The notes under the pieces were generated by a model, which was given only the letters and a program-made list of their open reading frames with translations, ran no database searches and had not been told where the DNA came from. Below are positions 17,214 to 25,264 of a DNA stretch of 64,000 nt, in pieces (position 1 is the stretch's first letter; every line of letters starts with the position of its first letter). The DNA is from Rheinheimera sp. (GTDB lineage: Bacteria; Pseudomonadota; Gammaproteobacteria; Enterobacterales; Alteromonadaceae): positions 558,001 to 622,000 of the forward strand of contig NZ_JAUYGV010000006.1 in NCBI RefSeq assembly GCF_030690345.1. The letters run 5' to 3'. Position numbers and translations under genes: made by a program.

Positions 17214-18812
17214 ATGTCTGCTTCTGACAATGCTTCTGTTACCGGTGACGGCAAACGCGGCTGGTTTACCCGTTTTCTTGATACCGTAGAGTGGTTGGGC
17301 AATTTATTACCTCATCCGGTAACCTTGTTTGCCATGTTTGCTGTGGCGGTGGTGTTAGGCAGCGGTATTGCTGCTTACTTTGATGTCAGTGCCATAGACC
17401 CCAGGCCGGAAGGTACGGCTGGCCGCGCCGCCGATGGTGTGATCCGTGTGGTGAATTTGGTTAGTGTCGATGGCCTGCAGCGCATCGTGTCTAACCTGGT
17501 CACTAACTTTACCAGCTTTCCGCCACTGGGCGTGGTGTTGGTGGCCTTGCTGGGTGTAAGTATTGCCGAGCATTCCGGGCTGATTTCAGCCGCTATGCGT
17601 GGCCTGGTAATGGGCTCATCAAAGCGCATGGTTACTGTGACTATTGTATTCGCCGGTATTATTTCTAACACCGCTTCGGAGCTGGGATACGTGGTATTGA
17701 TCCCGATGGCGGCGGTAATCTTCCACTCGCTCGGCCGCCACCCTTTGGCAGGCCTGGCGGCGGCTTTTGCCGGCGTGTCAGGTGGTTATAGCGCTAACTT
17801 GTTTATTGGCACAGTGGATCCTTTGCTGGCAGGTTTTACCCAGTCTGCCGCTAACTTAATAGACCCTAACTATACCGTCGGGCCGGAAGCGAACTGGTTC
17901 TTTATGATCGCCAGCACGTTTTTTATTGCTGGTTTGGGGGCTTTTGTTACCGAGAAAATAGTAGAGCCCAAATTGGGCAAATACGACGCCAGTGAAGCGG
18001 CGGTTGATTTAGGCAAACCGCAGTTAGACAAACTGAGCGCAACGGAAAAGCGCGGCTTAAAAGCGGCCGGCCTGGCGTTTCTGGCGCTGGGTATTTTGCT
18101 GGCATTAAGTGTGGTGCCGGATTGGGGGCCATTACGGCATCCTGAAACCGGGTTGGTTGCCGGTTCGCCATTTTTAAAAGGTATAGTGGTATTTATTTTT
18201 ATCACCTTTGCTATTCCGGGTTATATCTATGGCCGCATTGTCGGCACGATGAAAACCGACCGTGATGTGATTAATGCGATGGCAAAAAGCATCAGCTCTA
18301 TGGGCTTGTATATAGTACTGGTGTTCTTTGCCGCCCAGTTTGTTGCTTTTTTTGGCTGGTCTAATTTAGGCTCAATTTTGGCGGTGAATGGAGCTACTTT
18401 GCTGCAGGATATTGGCTTAACCGGGCCGGGGTTATTTTTCTTCTTTATCGGTATGTGTGCTTTGGTCAACTTGTCGCTGGGTTCAGCTTCGGCGCAATGG
18501 GCTATTTTCGCGCCTATTTTTGTGCCTATGCTGATGATTGTGGGTTACTCGCCGGAGGTGATTCAGGCAGCTTACCGTATTGGTGACTCGGTAACTAACC
18601 TGATCACGCCGATGATGAGCTACTTTGGCTTAATTCTGGCGGTGGCAGCACGCTATAAGAAAGATTTAGGCATTGGCACGCTGATTGCCACCATGCTGCC
18701 TTATACCATGGTGTTTTTTGTGGGTTGGACCTTACTGTTTTACGTGTGGGTGTTTGTGCTGGGCTTGCCGGTAGGGCCGGGTTCACCAACTTACTATCAG
18801 TTTGGTGGTTAA
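17214..18812 (+). CDS. AbgT-family transporter
   Basis: The 532-residue inner-membrane protein opens with a cytosolic stretch, then FLDTVEWLGNLLPHPVTLF. It carries the AbgT-family core: LGVSIAEHSGLISA, IISNTASELGYVVLIPM, AGVSGGYSANLFIGTVDPLLAG, and later NLSLGSASAQWAIFAPIFVPM. About 11-13 helices are present, with hairpin re-entrant regions rich in Ser/Gly. Family members import p-aminobenzoyl-glutamate or export folate-pathway compounds including sulfonamides. No amidohydrolase partner (abgA/abgB) is present here, so import of p-aminobenzoyl-glutamate as a nutrient is not supported by context. It is a monocistronic unit with a strong terminator directly downstream. Confidence 0.9.
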   Translation: MSASDNASVTGDGKRGWFTRFLDTVEWLGNLLPHPVTLFAMFAVAVVLGSGIAAYFDVSAIDPRPEGTAGRAADGVIRVVNLVSVDGLQRIVSNLVTNFTSFPPLGVVLVALLGVSIAEHSGLISAAMRGLVMGSSKRMVTVTIVFAGIISNTASELGYVVLIPMAAVIFHSLGRHPLAGLAAAFAGVSGGYSANLFIGTVDPLLAGFTQSAANLIDPNYTVGPEANWFFMIASTFFIAGLGAFVTEKIVEPKLGKYDASEAAVDLGKPQLDKLSATEKRGLKAAGLAFLALGILLALSVVPDWGPLRHPETGLVAGSPFLKGIVVFIFITFAIPGYIYGRIVGTMKTDRDVINAMAKSISSMGLYIVLVFFAAQFVAFFGWSNLGSILAVNGATLLQDIGLTGPGLFFFFIGMCALVNLSLGSASAQWAIFAPIFVPMLMIVGYSPEVIQAAYRIGDSVTNLITPMMSYFGLILAVAARYKKDLGIGTLIATMLPYTMVFFVGWTLLFYVWVFVLGLPVGPGSPTYYQFGG

Positions 18813-18828
18813 GCTCTTTTAGGCCACT

Positions 18829-18857
18829 AAAAAACCGCACGAAAGTGCGGTTTTTTA
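18829..18857. terminator. Bidirectional intrinsic terminator between AbgT gene and nagR
   Basis: AAAAAACCGCAC, a GAAA loop and GTGCGGTTTTTT form a perfect stem with A and T runs on both sides. It serves the transporter gene (+) and the convergent LacI gene (-), whose stop codon begins at 18858. Confidence 0.92.
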
Positions 18858-19883
18858 TTACTCACTGACAGCGGTAGACTCACGCACTACCAGCTCGGGA
18901 ATAAATACCGGCTGCTTGTCTGACAGCGTCTTACTGGCATTCGGTTTGGTATGACGGAATAACAGCTCTGCCGCTTGTTGCGCTATGGTCACGTTAGGTT
19001 GGTGCGCGGTAGTTAGCGGCGGCCAGGTTTGACGTGAAAACGGGCTGTTTTCAAAGCCGGCTATTGCCAACTGCTGCGGAATAGCAATGTTCATTAAGCG
19101 GGCACTGAATAACGCACCGGCGGCAATTTCATCGTTACAGGCAAAAATAGCAGTGGGCTTTTTACTCAGCGCCATCAGCTGTTTTGCACCCTGCACACCG
19201 GATTCAAATGAATAGCTGCCGGGCACAATAAATTTCGGATTTGGCGCAATATTACGTTTGGCCAACGCGGCCTGGTAACCGGCTAAACGCTCACCACTGG
19301 AGCTGTGTTCTTCATCACCGCATAAAAAGGCGATGTCGCTATGGCCCAGTTCCAGCAAGTGGGTGGTTATTTTAAATGCCGCAGTAAAGTCATCCACTAA
19401 CACACAGTTACTCAGTTTCGGTGAGGGTGTTGAGCCGGAAATAATCCGCACAAAATGCACGCCTATACTTTCCAGTGCTTCGGCAATATGCGGCATTTCT
19501 GAAAACGGTGGCGTCAGTACCAACCCCGCCAGCCGTGATTGCTGCACTAAATCTATTACTTCTTGCACTATGCCCGGTGATTTGGCATTAGTCGGGTGGA
19601 TCAGCAGTTCATAGCCGTGTTTGCGGCAAGCATCCAGTAAACCGCGCTGCATATCAATAACATAGTAGGCATTGGGGTTGTCGTAGATATAGCCGATGCT
19701 GAAGGAGCGGTTGCTGGCCAAATTACGTGCCGCAGCATTAGGCTGATATTGCAGCTCGTTAATGGCCGCCATCACCTTGTCGCAGGTATCCTTGCGCACT
19801 GACGGCTCATTATTCATTACCCTGGACACCGTTTTAATCGATACGCCGGCGTGGCGGGCTACATCATTAATGGTAACTTTCAT
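18858..19883 (-). CDS. nagR: LacI-family transcriptional regulator of N-acetylglucosamine use (NagR-like)
   Basis: The 341-residue repressor has an N-terminal LacI helix-turn-helix (VTINDVARHAGVSIKTVSRVMNNEPSV, hinge PNAAARNLASNRS). The C-terminal periplasmic-binding-like sensor ends IAIAGFENSPFSRQTWPPLTT. It is divergent from the NAG-type TonB receptor and at the edge of a full N-acetylglucosamine locus. Two copies of an 18-bp palindrome (AATGACAGCGTTGTCATT and a one-mismatch form) lie in this locus. They match my recollection of the NagR operator of Shewanella and relatives (AATGACARCGYTGTCATT). It therefore most likely represses the receptor, hexosaminidase and nag operon in the absence of an amino-sugar effector. 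The effector cannot be read from sequence. Confidence 0.87.
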   Translation of the reverse strand: MKVTINDVARHAGVSIKTVSRVMNNEPSVRKDTCDKVMAAINELQYQPNAAARNLASNRSFSIGYIYDNPNAYYVIDMQRGLLDACRKHGYELLIHPTNAKSPGIVQEVIDLVQQSRLAGLVLTPPFSEMPHIAEALESIGVHFVRIISGSTPSPKLSNCVLVDDFTAAFKITTHLLELGHSDIAFLCGDEEHSSSGERLAGYQAALAKRNIAPNPKFIVPGSYSFESGVQGAKQLMALSKKPTAIFACNDEIAAGALFSARLMNIAIPQQLAIAGFENSPFSRQTWPPLTTAHQPNVTIAQQAAELLFRHTKPNASKTLSDKQPVFIPELVVRESTAVSE

Positions 19884-19956
19884 GGCGTTTTCCGGGCCCC
19901 CGAAAATGGCTGATATGACGATAATAGCGCGTTCTTTATTAAGTCATAGTATAAAT

Positions 19957-19974
19957 ATGACAGCGCTGGTCATT
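19957..19974. promoter_or_regulatory. nagR: Weak NagR operator-like site near nagR
   Basis: ATGACAGCGCTGGTCATT keeps both half-sites of the operator (ATGACAGC and GTCATT) but has one extra G that offsets the arms. It lies 74 bases upstream of the nagR start and could allow autoregulation. The offset lowers confidence. Confidence 0.4.
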
Positions 19975-20230
19975 AATTAGATCAAATTGAACTAATGGAT
20001 ACCTCTTTTTTGACCAAACGGCAAATACTAATTACAGAAATAAACGGCTATTTATACAACCTGTGTTGCGCTGATAGTGGAAATTGCTGCTTAATAATTG
20101 ATATTAAATGGTATTATTTTCTTTTTGCTGTAGGTGACAACCGCGGCCTAAGCCATTAAAACCACTTTAGCTTGTAGTAGGCTAACGGCTGTAGTTTGTA
20201 ATATTCGTTTAAAATTTCGTCGAATTGGGT

Positions 20231-20259
20231 TTGCAAAGGCGAAATTTTTTGTGTATGTT
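20231..20259 (+). promoter_or_regulatory. Sigma-70-like promoter of the NAG TonB receptor
   Basis: TTGCAA and TATGTT are separated by 17 bases. The NagR operator begins 7 bases after the -10 element, so a bound repressor would cover the transcription start. Confidence 0.6.
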
Positions 20260-20266
20260 AAATTTC

Positions 20267-20284
20267 AATGACAGCGTTGTCATT
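20267..20284. promoter_or_regulatory. NagR operator in front of the NAG TonB receptor
   Basis: AATGACAGCGTTGTCATT is an 18-bp palindrome (one central mismatch in symmetry) at the expected +1 region of the receptor promoter. The same sequence with two changes (and one departure from the recalled consensus) sits upstream of nagK. Confidence 0.85.
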
Positions 20285-20338
20285 AAGGTGTCCGGGAAAT
20301 AAGACAACAAAATTACAGAACAGGAACGGGAGAAGCAT

Positions 20339-22891
20339 ATGCAGCACAATAAAATAAATAAATGTGCCTTAGCAGTGAAACTGAGTTTGTTAGTGGGTAG
20401 TGCCGCATTAACGATGCCAGCGTTCGCTGCTGATGAAGCAGCAAAGGAACAACAAGTAGAAGTGATTCAGGTGCGCGGCATTAAAGCCTCGCAGGAAGCC
20501 TCGCTGAATGTGAAGCGCTACGCAGTGGCCACCGTGGATGCGATTACATCGGAAGATATCGGTAAGTTTCCGGATAAAAATATCGCTGAATCGTTACAGC
20601 GTATCGCCGGTGTTGCCATTAACCGCGGCTTTGTTGGTGAAGGCGCGGAAGTATCCATTCGTGGTGTTGACCCGACCCTGACCCAGGTGCAGATGAACGG
20701 CCAGTTTGTGGCATCTACCTCCTGGTTCTCTCAAGGCGCAAATAAGCGCAGTTTTAATATGGATTTGATGCCATCAGAGATGATTTCAGATCTTGAAGTA
20801 TATAAATCACCGGTAGCATCGCTGGATGAGGGCGGCGTTGGCGGTACCGTAATTCTGCATACCCGCAAACCACTGGATTTGGACAGCAACACCTTGTTTG
20901 CTTCTGTTGAAGCGAACCAGAACTCTCTGGCAGATGACACCGGAGTGGGTGCTTCTGCGTTATACAGCTGGAAAAATGACGACGAAACCTTTGGTGTGCT
21001 CGGTATGATTTCAACACTGGAGCAGATTGGTCGTGGTCGTAAAGCAGAAAACTACTGGGAAGAGGGCTGGTCAGCTGCCGGTATTGCCGGTTTTGACCAA
21101 GACCGTAAGCGTGACGCTTTTGATATCACTGCACAGTTTCAGGCAACAGATCAGTTAGGCTTTACCTTACATGCGTTTCGTACCAAGTTAGATGCCTTTA
21201 ACACCAACCAGAACTTTTTAGTTATTGGAGCTGATCCGGCTTTTATGACCGATACCAGTGGCCGCGTAGCACCTAACGGCTTGCCGTTAACCGGCACCGT
21301 GACGCGCGCAGCCTGGTTAGCACAGGACACTAACACCCGTAATGCTGAAATGACCAGTGATGTACTGGACTTGCGTGTCGATTATGAAGCGGCAAATTAC
21401 ACCTTATCGGGTGTGATCGGTAAAACCTCTGCTGACGGCGGTAACGGCGGCAATGCCAACGGTTTATGGGGTCAGCCAATCGATGGTACTAACGGCATTA
21501 CGGTTGATGTCGATATGGATTTAGCCAATAGCATGTTGTTGGTGCCAAATGGCGTAAGCTTGAGTGATGCGTCGTGGCAGGATTTCCAGGGCGGCTCCCT
21601 GGCTCGCACTGAACTGGAAGACGAAGAAACCTATGCCCAGGCCGATTTAAAGCTGGATGTGGATTTCGGCGCCATTCAGAGTATTGAAACCGGTGTTAAA
21701 ATTCGCTCACATGAATTCATTTACAACTCTTACGGCGCTGAATTAGGCGATCATGGCATTACCAATATCGGCCAGTTTGAAGATGGCCTGTTAGAGGATT
21801 TTGATGGCGTGATGGCAGCCGGTTCACCAACCAGCTATGTCAAAATTGATGGCAAGGCTTACTGGAATGCATTAAATAATTCGGTAACAGCCTGGAACAG
21901 ACAGCTTGCCAGTTTTAGTTCAGTGACTGAAGACGTATATGCCGCCTATGTGCAGGGTAATTTTTCCGGCGATAACTACCGTGGTAATGTTGGTGTGCGC
22001 TATGTGAAAACTGAAACGGATGGCCGGGCTTACAACGGTAACCTGACCGCTATCGATTCCTTTAAGGGCGATTACAGCGATTTTCTGCCCAGTTTAAACC
22101 TGGCTATCGATCTGTCAGATGACCTGATATTGCGGATGTCGGCCGCTAAAGTGATGACCCGTGCCGGTTATAGCCAATTAGCACCGGGTTATAAAGGTTT
22201 GCCGGACACGCCACCGGAAAGCGGCCGTTTGCAGGCTTCACGGGGTAACCCGGCGATAGACCCGTTCCGTGCAACACAAATGGATATTGGTCTGGAATGG
22301 TATTACGACGAATCATCGCTGTTATCTTTCGCCGTGTTTAATAAAGATATTGCCTCTTTTATCAGCACGAAGAAAATCATTGAAGATTTAGTTGATGTAC
22401 CGGTGCCGGGTGAGTATGAGGTGTCTGTACCGGACCAGGGCCGAGGCGGTAAGATTGAAGGCCTGGAGTTCCAATGGCAAACCAACTTTGGTAATGGTTT
22501 CGGTGCCTTGTTTAACTATACCTATGTTGATGCGACCGGCGAGACCGACAACGGTGAGCAAATTATTCTGCCCGGCTCATCGCGTAACCAGTTTAACGTA
22601 ACCGGTTATTATGAGCATGATATGTTCTCTGCCCGTTTGGCCTATACCAACCGCAGCGAGTTCTTCGCTGAAGGTACCGCTTTGGGTAATGGCAACGATT
22701 CTTTTGATGCGCAGGATTTCCTTGATGCGTCAATTGTATTCAAAATTACCGATCAGCTGGATGTGTCATTGGAAGGTGTCAACCTGACCAATGAGATCAC
22801 TTACCAGCGCCACAGCACCGGTGCGGAAACGGTGCGGGTTATTACAGAAAATGGTCGGCGTTATGCGTTAAAAGCATCTTATCGCTTCTGA
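20339..22891 (+). CDS. TonB-dependent receptor for N-acetylglucosamine/chitin oligosaccharides
   Basis: The 850-residue outer-membrane protein has a signal peptide (...TMPAFAADE) and a TonB-box-like IQVRGIKASQEASLN. Its plug is of the carbohydrate-receptor type (ITSEDIGKFPDKNIAESLQRIAGVAINR; SIRGVDPTLTQVQMNGQ). The long barrel ends ALKASYRF. GGGAG lies before the ATG. The FPDKN plug signature is characteristic of TBDRs found in sugar-use loci of Alteromonadales, Xanthomonadales and Caulobacterales. A NagR operator overlaps its promoter, and nagR and halogenase/SapC genes flank it, so the likely ligand is NAG or chitooligosaccharides. A strong terminator follows, so the downstream halogenase gene either depends on read-through or has its own promoter in the 60-bp gap. 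Confidence 0.92.
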   Translation: MQHNKINKCALAVKLSLLVGSAALTMPAFAADEAAKEQQVEVIQVRGIKASQEASLNVKRYAVATVDAITSEDIGKFPDKNIAESLQRIAGVAINRGFVGEGAEVSIRGVDPTLTQVQMNGQFVASTSWFSQGANKRSFNMDLMPSEMISDLEVYKSPVASLDEGGVGGTVILHTRKPLDLDSNTLFASVEANQNSLADDTGVGASALYSWKNDDETFGVLGMISTLEQIGRGRKAENYWEEGWSAAGIAGFDQDRKRDAFDITAQFQATDQLGFTLHAFRTKLDAFNTNQNFLVIGADPAFMTDTSGRVAPNGLPLTGTVTRAAWLAQDTNTRNAEMTSDVLDLRVDYEAANYTLSGVIGKTSADGGNGGNANGLWGQPIDGTNGITVDVDMDLANSMLLVPNGVSLSDASWQDFQGGSLARTELEDEETYAQADLKLDVDFGAIQSIETGVKIRSHEFIYNSYGAELGDHGITNIGQFEDGLLEDFDGVMAAGSPTSYVKIDGKAYWNALNNSVTAWNRQLASFSSVTEDVYAAYVQGNFSGDNYRGNVGVRYVKTETDGRAYNGNLTAIDSFKGDYSDFLPSLNLAIDLSDDLILRMSAAKVMTRAGYSQLAPGYKGLPDTPPESGRLQASRGNPAIDPFRATQMDIGLEWYYDESSLLSFAVFNKDIASFISTKKIIEDLVDVPVPGEYEVSVPDQGRGGKIEGLEFQWQTNFGNGFGALFNYTYVDATGETDNGEQIILPGSSRNQFNVTGYYEHDMFSARLAYTNRSEFFAEGTALGNGNDSFDAQDFLDASIVFKITDQLDVSLEGVNLTNEITYQRHSTGAETVRVITENGRRYALKASYRF

Positions 22892-22901
22892 GCATGACAC
22901 T

Positions 22902-22931
22902 AAAAAGGAAGGCATTTGCCTTCCTTTTTTT
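22902..22931 (+). terminator. Intrinsic terminator after the NAG TonB receptor
   Basis: AAAAAGGAAGGCA and TGCCTTCCTTTTTTT form a long perfect stem with a two-base loop followed by a T-run, 11 bases after the stop codon. Confidence 0.9.
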
Positions 22932-22977
22932 CTGCTTTGTAGTAACGTAAAACAGTTTCGTTTCTAAAGGTTGCAGT

Positions 22978-24525
22978 ATGCAAACAGAGGCAATACGTTC
23001 AGTGCTGGTGGTTGGCGGGGGTACTGCCGGCTGGCTTACTGCGGCCAATCTGGCGCAGTCGTTTAACAGCGGCGCAGCGGGGGCTGTCAGTGTAACGCTG
23101 ATAGAATCGCCGGATATTCCTACTATCGGCGTGGGTGAGGGCACCTGGCCCACTATGCGGGCAACATTGCAAAAGCTTGGCATAAAAGAAGACGACTTCC
23201 TGCGCAGTTGCAACGCCACTTTTAAGCAGGGCACCAAATTTATCAACTGGCAGCACAGCGAGCTGCCGGGCAGTTATCATCATTTGTTTACCTCCGTCAG
23301 CGACCCGACGCAATTTAACCTGGCACCTTATTGGTTACAGGGCCGCGCCGGCGACAATCTGTCTTATGCCAGTGCAGTAAGCGCCCAGGGCGTGATTGCG
23401 GAGCTTGGGCTGGCGCCGAAAAAAATCACCAACAAACCCTACGAGGGTGTACTTAATTACGCTTATCACCTGGATGCCGGTAAATTTGCTGAGCTGTTAA
23501 AAAACCATGCGCAGCAAAAGCTGGGCGTGCAATTTATCAGTGCTAATGTGCTGGATGTTACGCTGGCCGCGGATGGCAGCATCGCTGCCGTGGTTACCGA
23601 CACAGCGGGCACGCAGCAAGCCGATTTCTACGTGGATTGCACCGGTTTTCAAAGCCTGTTACTGGGTAAAGCGATGGGTGTGGGGTTTCGCTCCGTCGCC
23701 GACACCTTATTGGCAGATCATGCCGTAACAATCCAGGTGCCGCATCCGGCGACGGATACACCGCTCAACGCCTGTACCCACTCAACGGCACAGGCGGCAG
23801 GCTGGATTTGGGATATCGGTTTAACTAATCGTCGCGGGGTTGGCTATGTGTATAGCAGCAACCATGTATCACACGATGAAGCCGAGCAGACCTTACGGCG
23901 CTATATTGGCCCGGCTGCAGAGTCGCTCAATGCCAGAAAGCTGGCAATGCAGGTGGGGTATCGGGAAAAGTTCTGGCATAAAAACTGTGCCGCTGTGGGC
24001 TTGTCTGCCGCCTTTGTTGAACCGCTGGAAGCATCGGCAATTTTTCTGATTGAGGCCGCAGCCAATATGCTGGCCGATCAGCTGCCGGCACTGAAACAAA
24101 ACCTGCCACTGGCTGAGCGTAAATTTAACAGCTCGTTTTTGTTTCGCTGGCAAAAAACTATCGACTTTATCAAGCTGCATTATGCGCTGTCCGGCCGCAC
24201 AGAGCCGTTCTGGCAAGCTGCGCGGGCAAAGTCATTAATACCCGAATCACTGCAGGACTTAATGCAAAGCTGGCAAACTCAGCCGGTTAGCGCCTATGAC
24301 TTTGCCCATGTGTACGAGCCGTTCCCGATGGAAAGCTACCAATATGTGTTATACGGCATGGGCTTTAAGCAGCAACTGGCCGATCCGCAGCGTTACCGGC
24401 AAGCTGAGAAAGCCGGCATGTATTTTCAGCGGGTGCAGCAGCTGACCAGACAACTGCAACAGGAGCTGCCGCCCCAGCGCGAGCTGCTGGCAAAAATTTA
24501 TCAGTATGGTTTTTCTGCGCTTTAA
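22978..24525 (+). CDS. Flavin-dependent (tryptophan-type) halogenase homologue 1
   Basis: The 515-residue protein has the FAD-binding motif VVGGGTAGWLTAANL (residues about 11-25). The block GVGEGTWPTMR is typical of tryptophan halogenases. Lys83 in TFKQGTKFINW aligns by position with the catalytic lysine of PrnA (Lys79), and Glu351 in VEPLEASAIFLIEA with the catalytic glutamate (Glu346). The usual WxWxIP motif is present as WIWDIG (276-281), with Gly in place of Pro. Homologues are regularly found beside TonB receptors and SapC genes in sugar loci, and some have shown activity on indoles in vitro. The native substrate is unknown. AAAGGTTGCAGT precedes the ATG. The SapC gene follows at 28 bp, so they are probably co-transcribed. 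Confidence 0.9.
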   Translation: MQTEAIRSVLVVGGGTAGWLTAANLAQSFNSGAAGAVSVTLIESPDIPTIGVGEGTWPTMRATLQKLGIKEDDFLRSCNATFKQGTKFINWQHSELPGSYHHLFTSVSDPTQFNLAPYWLQGRAGDNLSYASAVSAQGVIAELGLAPKKITNKPYEGVLNYAYHLDAGKFAELLKNHAQQKLGVQFISANVLDVTLAADGSIAAVVTDTAGTQQADFYVDCTGFQSLLLGKAMGVGFRSVADTLLADHAVTIQVPHPATDTPLNACTHSTAQAAGWIWDIGLTNRRGVGYVYSSNHVSHDEAEQTLRRYIGPAAESLNARKLAMQVGYREKFWHKNCAAVGLSAAFVEPLEASAIFLIEAAANMLADQLPALKQNLPLAERKFNSSFLFRWQKTIDFIKLHYALSGRTEPFWQAARAKSLIPESLQDLMQSWQTQPVSAYDFAHVYEPFPMESYQYVLYGMGFKQQLADPQRYRQAEKAGMYFQRVQQLTRQLQQELPPQRELLAKIYQYGFSAL

Positions 24526-24553
24526 AGGCAGATGTTAAGCGGAAATAATAATA

Positions 24554-25252
24554 ATGACTAATATAGTTGCGCTGGACAGCCAGCAACATCAGCAGCATAA
24601 ATTACGCGAAGATCCGCTGTTCCCGCATATTGCGTCGGCACATATTTTGCCATTGGAAGTTACTGAGTTTGCCGCTGCGGCAGTAAGCTTCCCGATAGTA
24701 TTTGTTAAAGACAGCGCTACAGGGCAGTTTCGTGCCTGTGCCCTGACCGGTTTGCAACCCGGGCAGAATTTGTATTGGCAGCCAAGCGGCTGGCAGGCCG
24801 CTTATATACCTCTGGCGGTGCGCAATTACCCGCTGCTGGCGGTACAGCCTGAGGCGCAATCCGGCGATTATATTATTGCGGTAGATGCCGATAGCCCGCT
24901 GTTTAATCAACACAGCGGTGAGGTCCTGTTTGCCGCGGATAAGGGCACTGCTTATCTGCAACAGCGGGCCCGCTCTGCCATTGCCCTTGCGCAAAGCAGC
25001 GCTTTAACGCAGCAATTTATTGCCCGCTTGCTGGAGCTTGAGCTGTTAGTGGCCCGAACCTTAACGCTGACACCTAAAGGGGCGGAGCCTTATGATCTGA
25101 CCGGCTTGTACGGCATAAATGAGCAACGGCTGGCGCAACTGACGGCAGAGCAATGGCTGTCGTTGCGCGCCAATAATGGTTTGTTGGCTGTGCATGCGGT
25201 GCTGATGTCGATGAGCCAGCTGCCGTTGTTGGTTGGTCGCTTAGCACAATAG
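24554..25252 (+). CDS. SapC-family protein 1
   Basis: The 232-residue protein has no signal peptide. It opens with a short variable N-terminus, then HIASAHILPLEVTEFAAAAVSFPIVFVKDSATGQF, QNLYWQPSGWQAAYIPLAVRNYPLL and a C-terminal region ending LVGRLAQ. These blocks match SapC (a family first named from Campylobacter S-layer loci). It is paralogous to the gene at 28208, with the same order of motifs. It lies between the two halogenase genes with short gaps (28 and 12 bp), so the three form one transcription unit. The function of SapC proteins in TonB-receptor loci is not established. Constant association with these halogenases suggests a joint role, perhaps in cofactor, substrate or protein handling. 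Confidence 0.87.
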   Translation: MTNIVALDSQQHQQHKLREDPLFPHIASAHILPLEVTEFAAAAVSFPIVFVKDSATGQFRACALTGLQPGQNLYWQPSGWQAAYIPLAVRNYPLLAVQPEAQSGDYIIAVDADSPLFNQHSGEVLFAADKGTAYLQQRARSAIALAQSSALTQQFIARLLELELLVARTLTLTPKGAEPYDLTGLYGINEQRLAQLTAEQWLSLRANNGLLAVHAVLMSMSQLPLLVGRLAQ

Positions 25253-25264
25253 AGGAATAAGGCT

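Larger units (their letters stand above)
19884..20338. other. Divergent regulatory region nagR / NAG TonB receptor
   Basis: This AT-rich 455-bp region holds a sigma-70-like promoter and perfect-arm operator in front of the receptor, plus a weaker operator-like site 74 bp upstream of nagR. The stretch between about 19990 and 20225 shows no further element that I can support. Confidence 0.7.
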
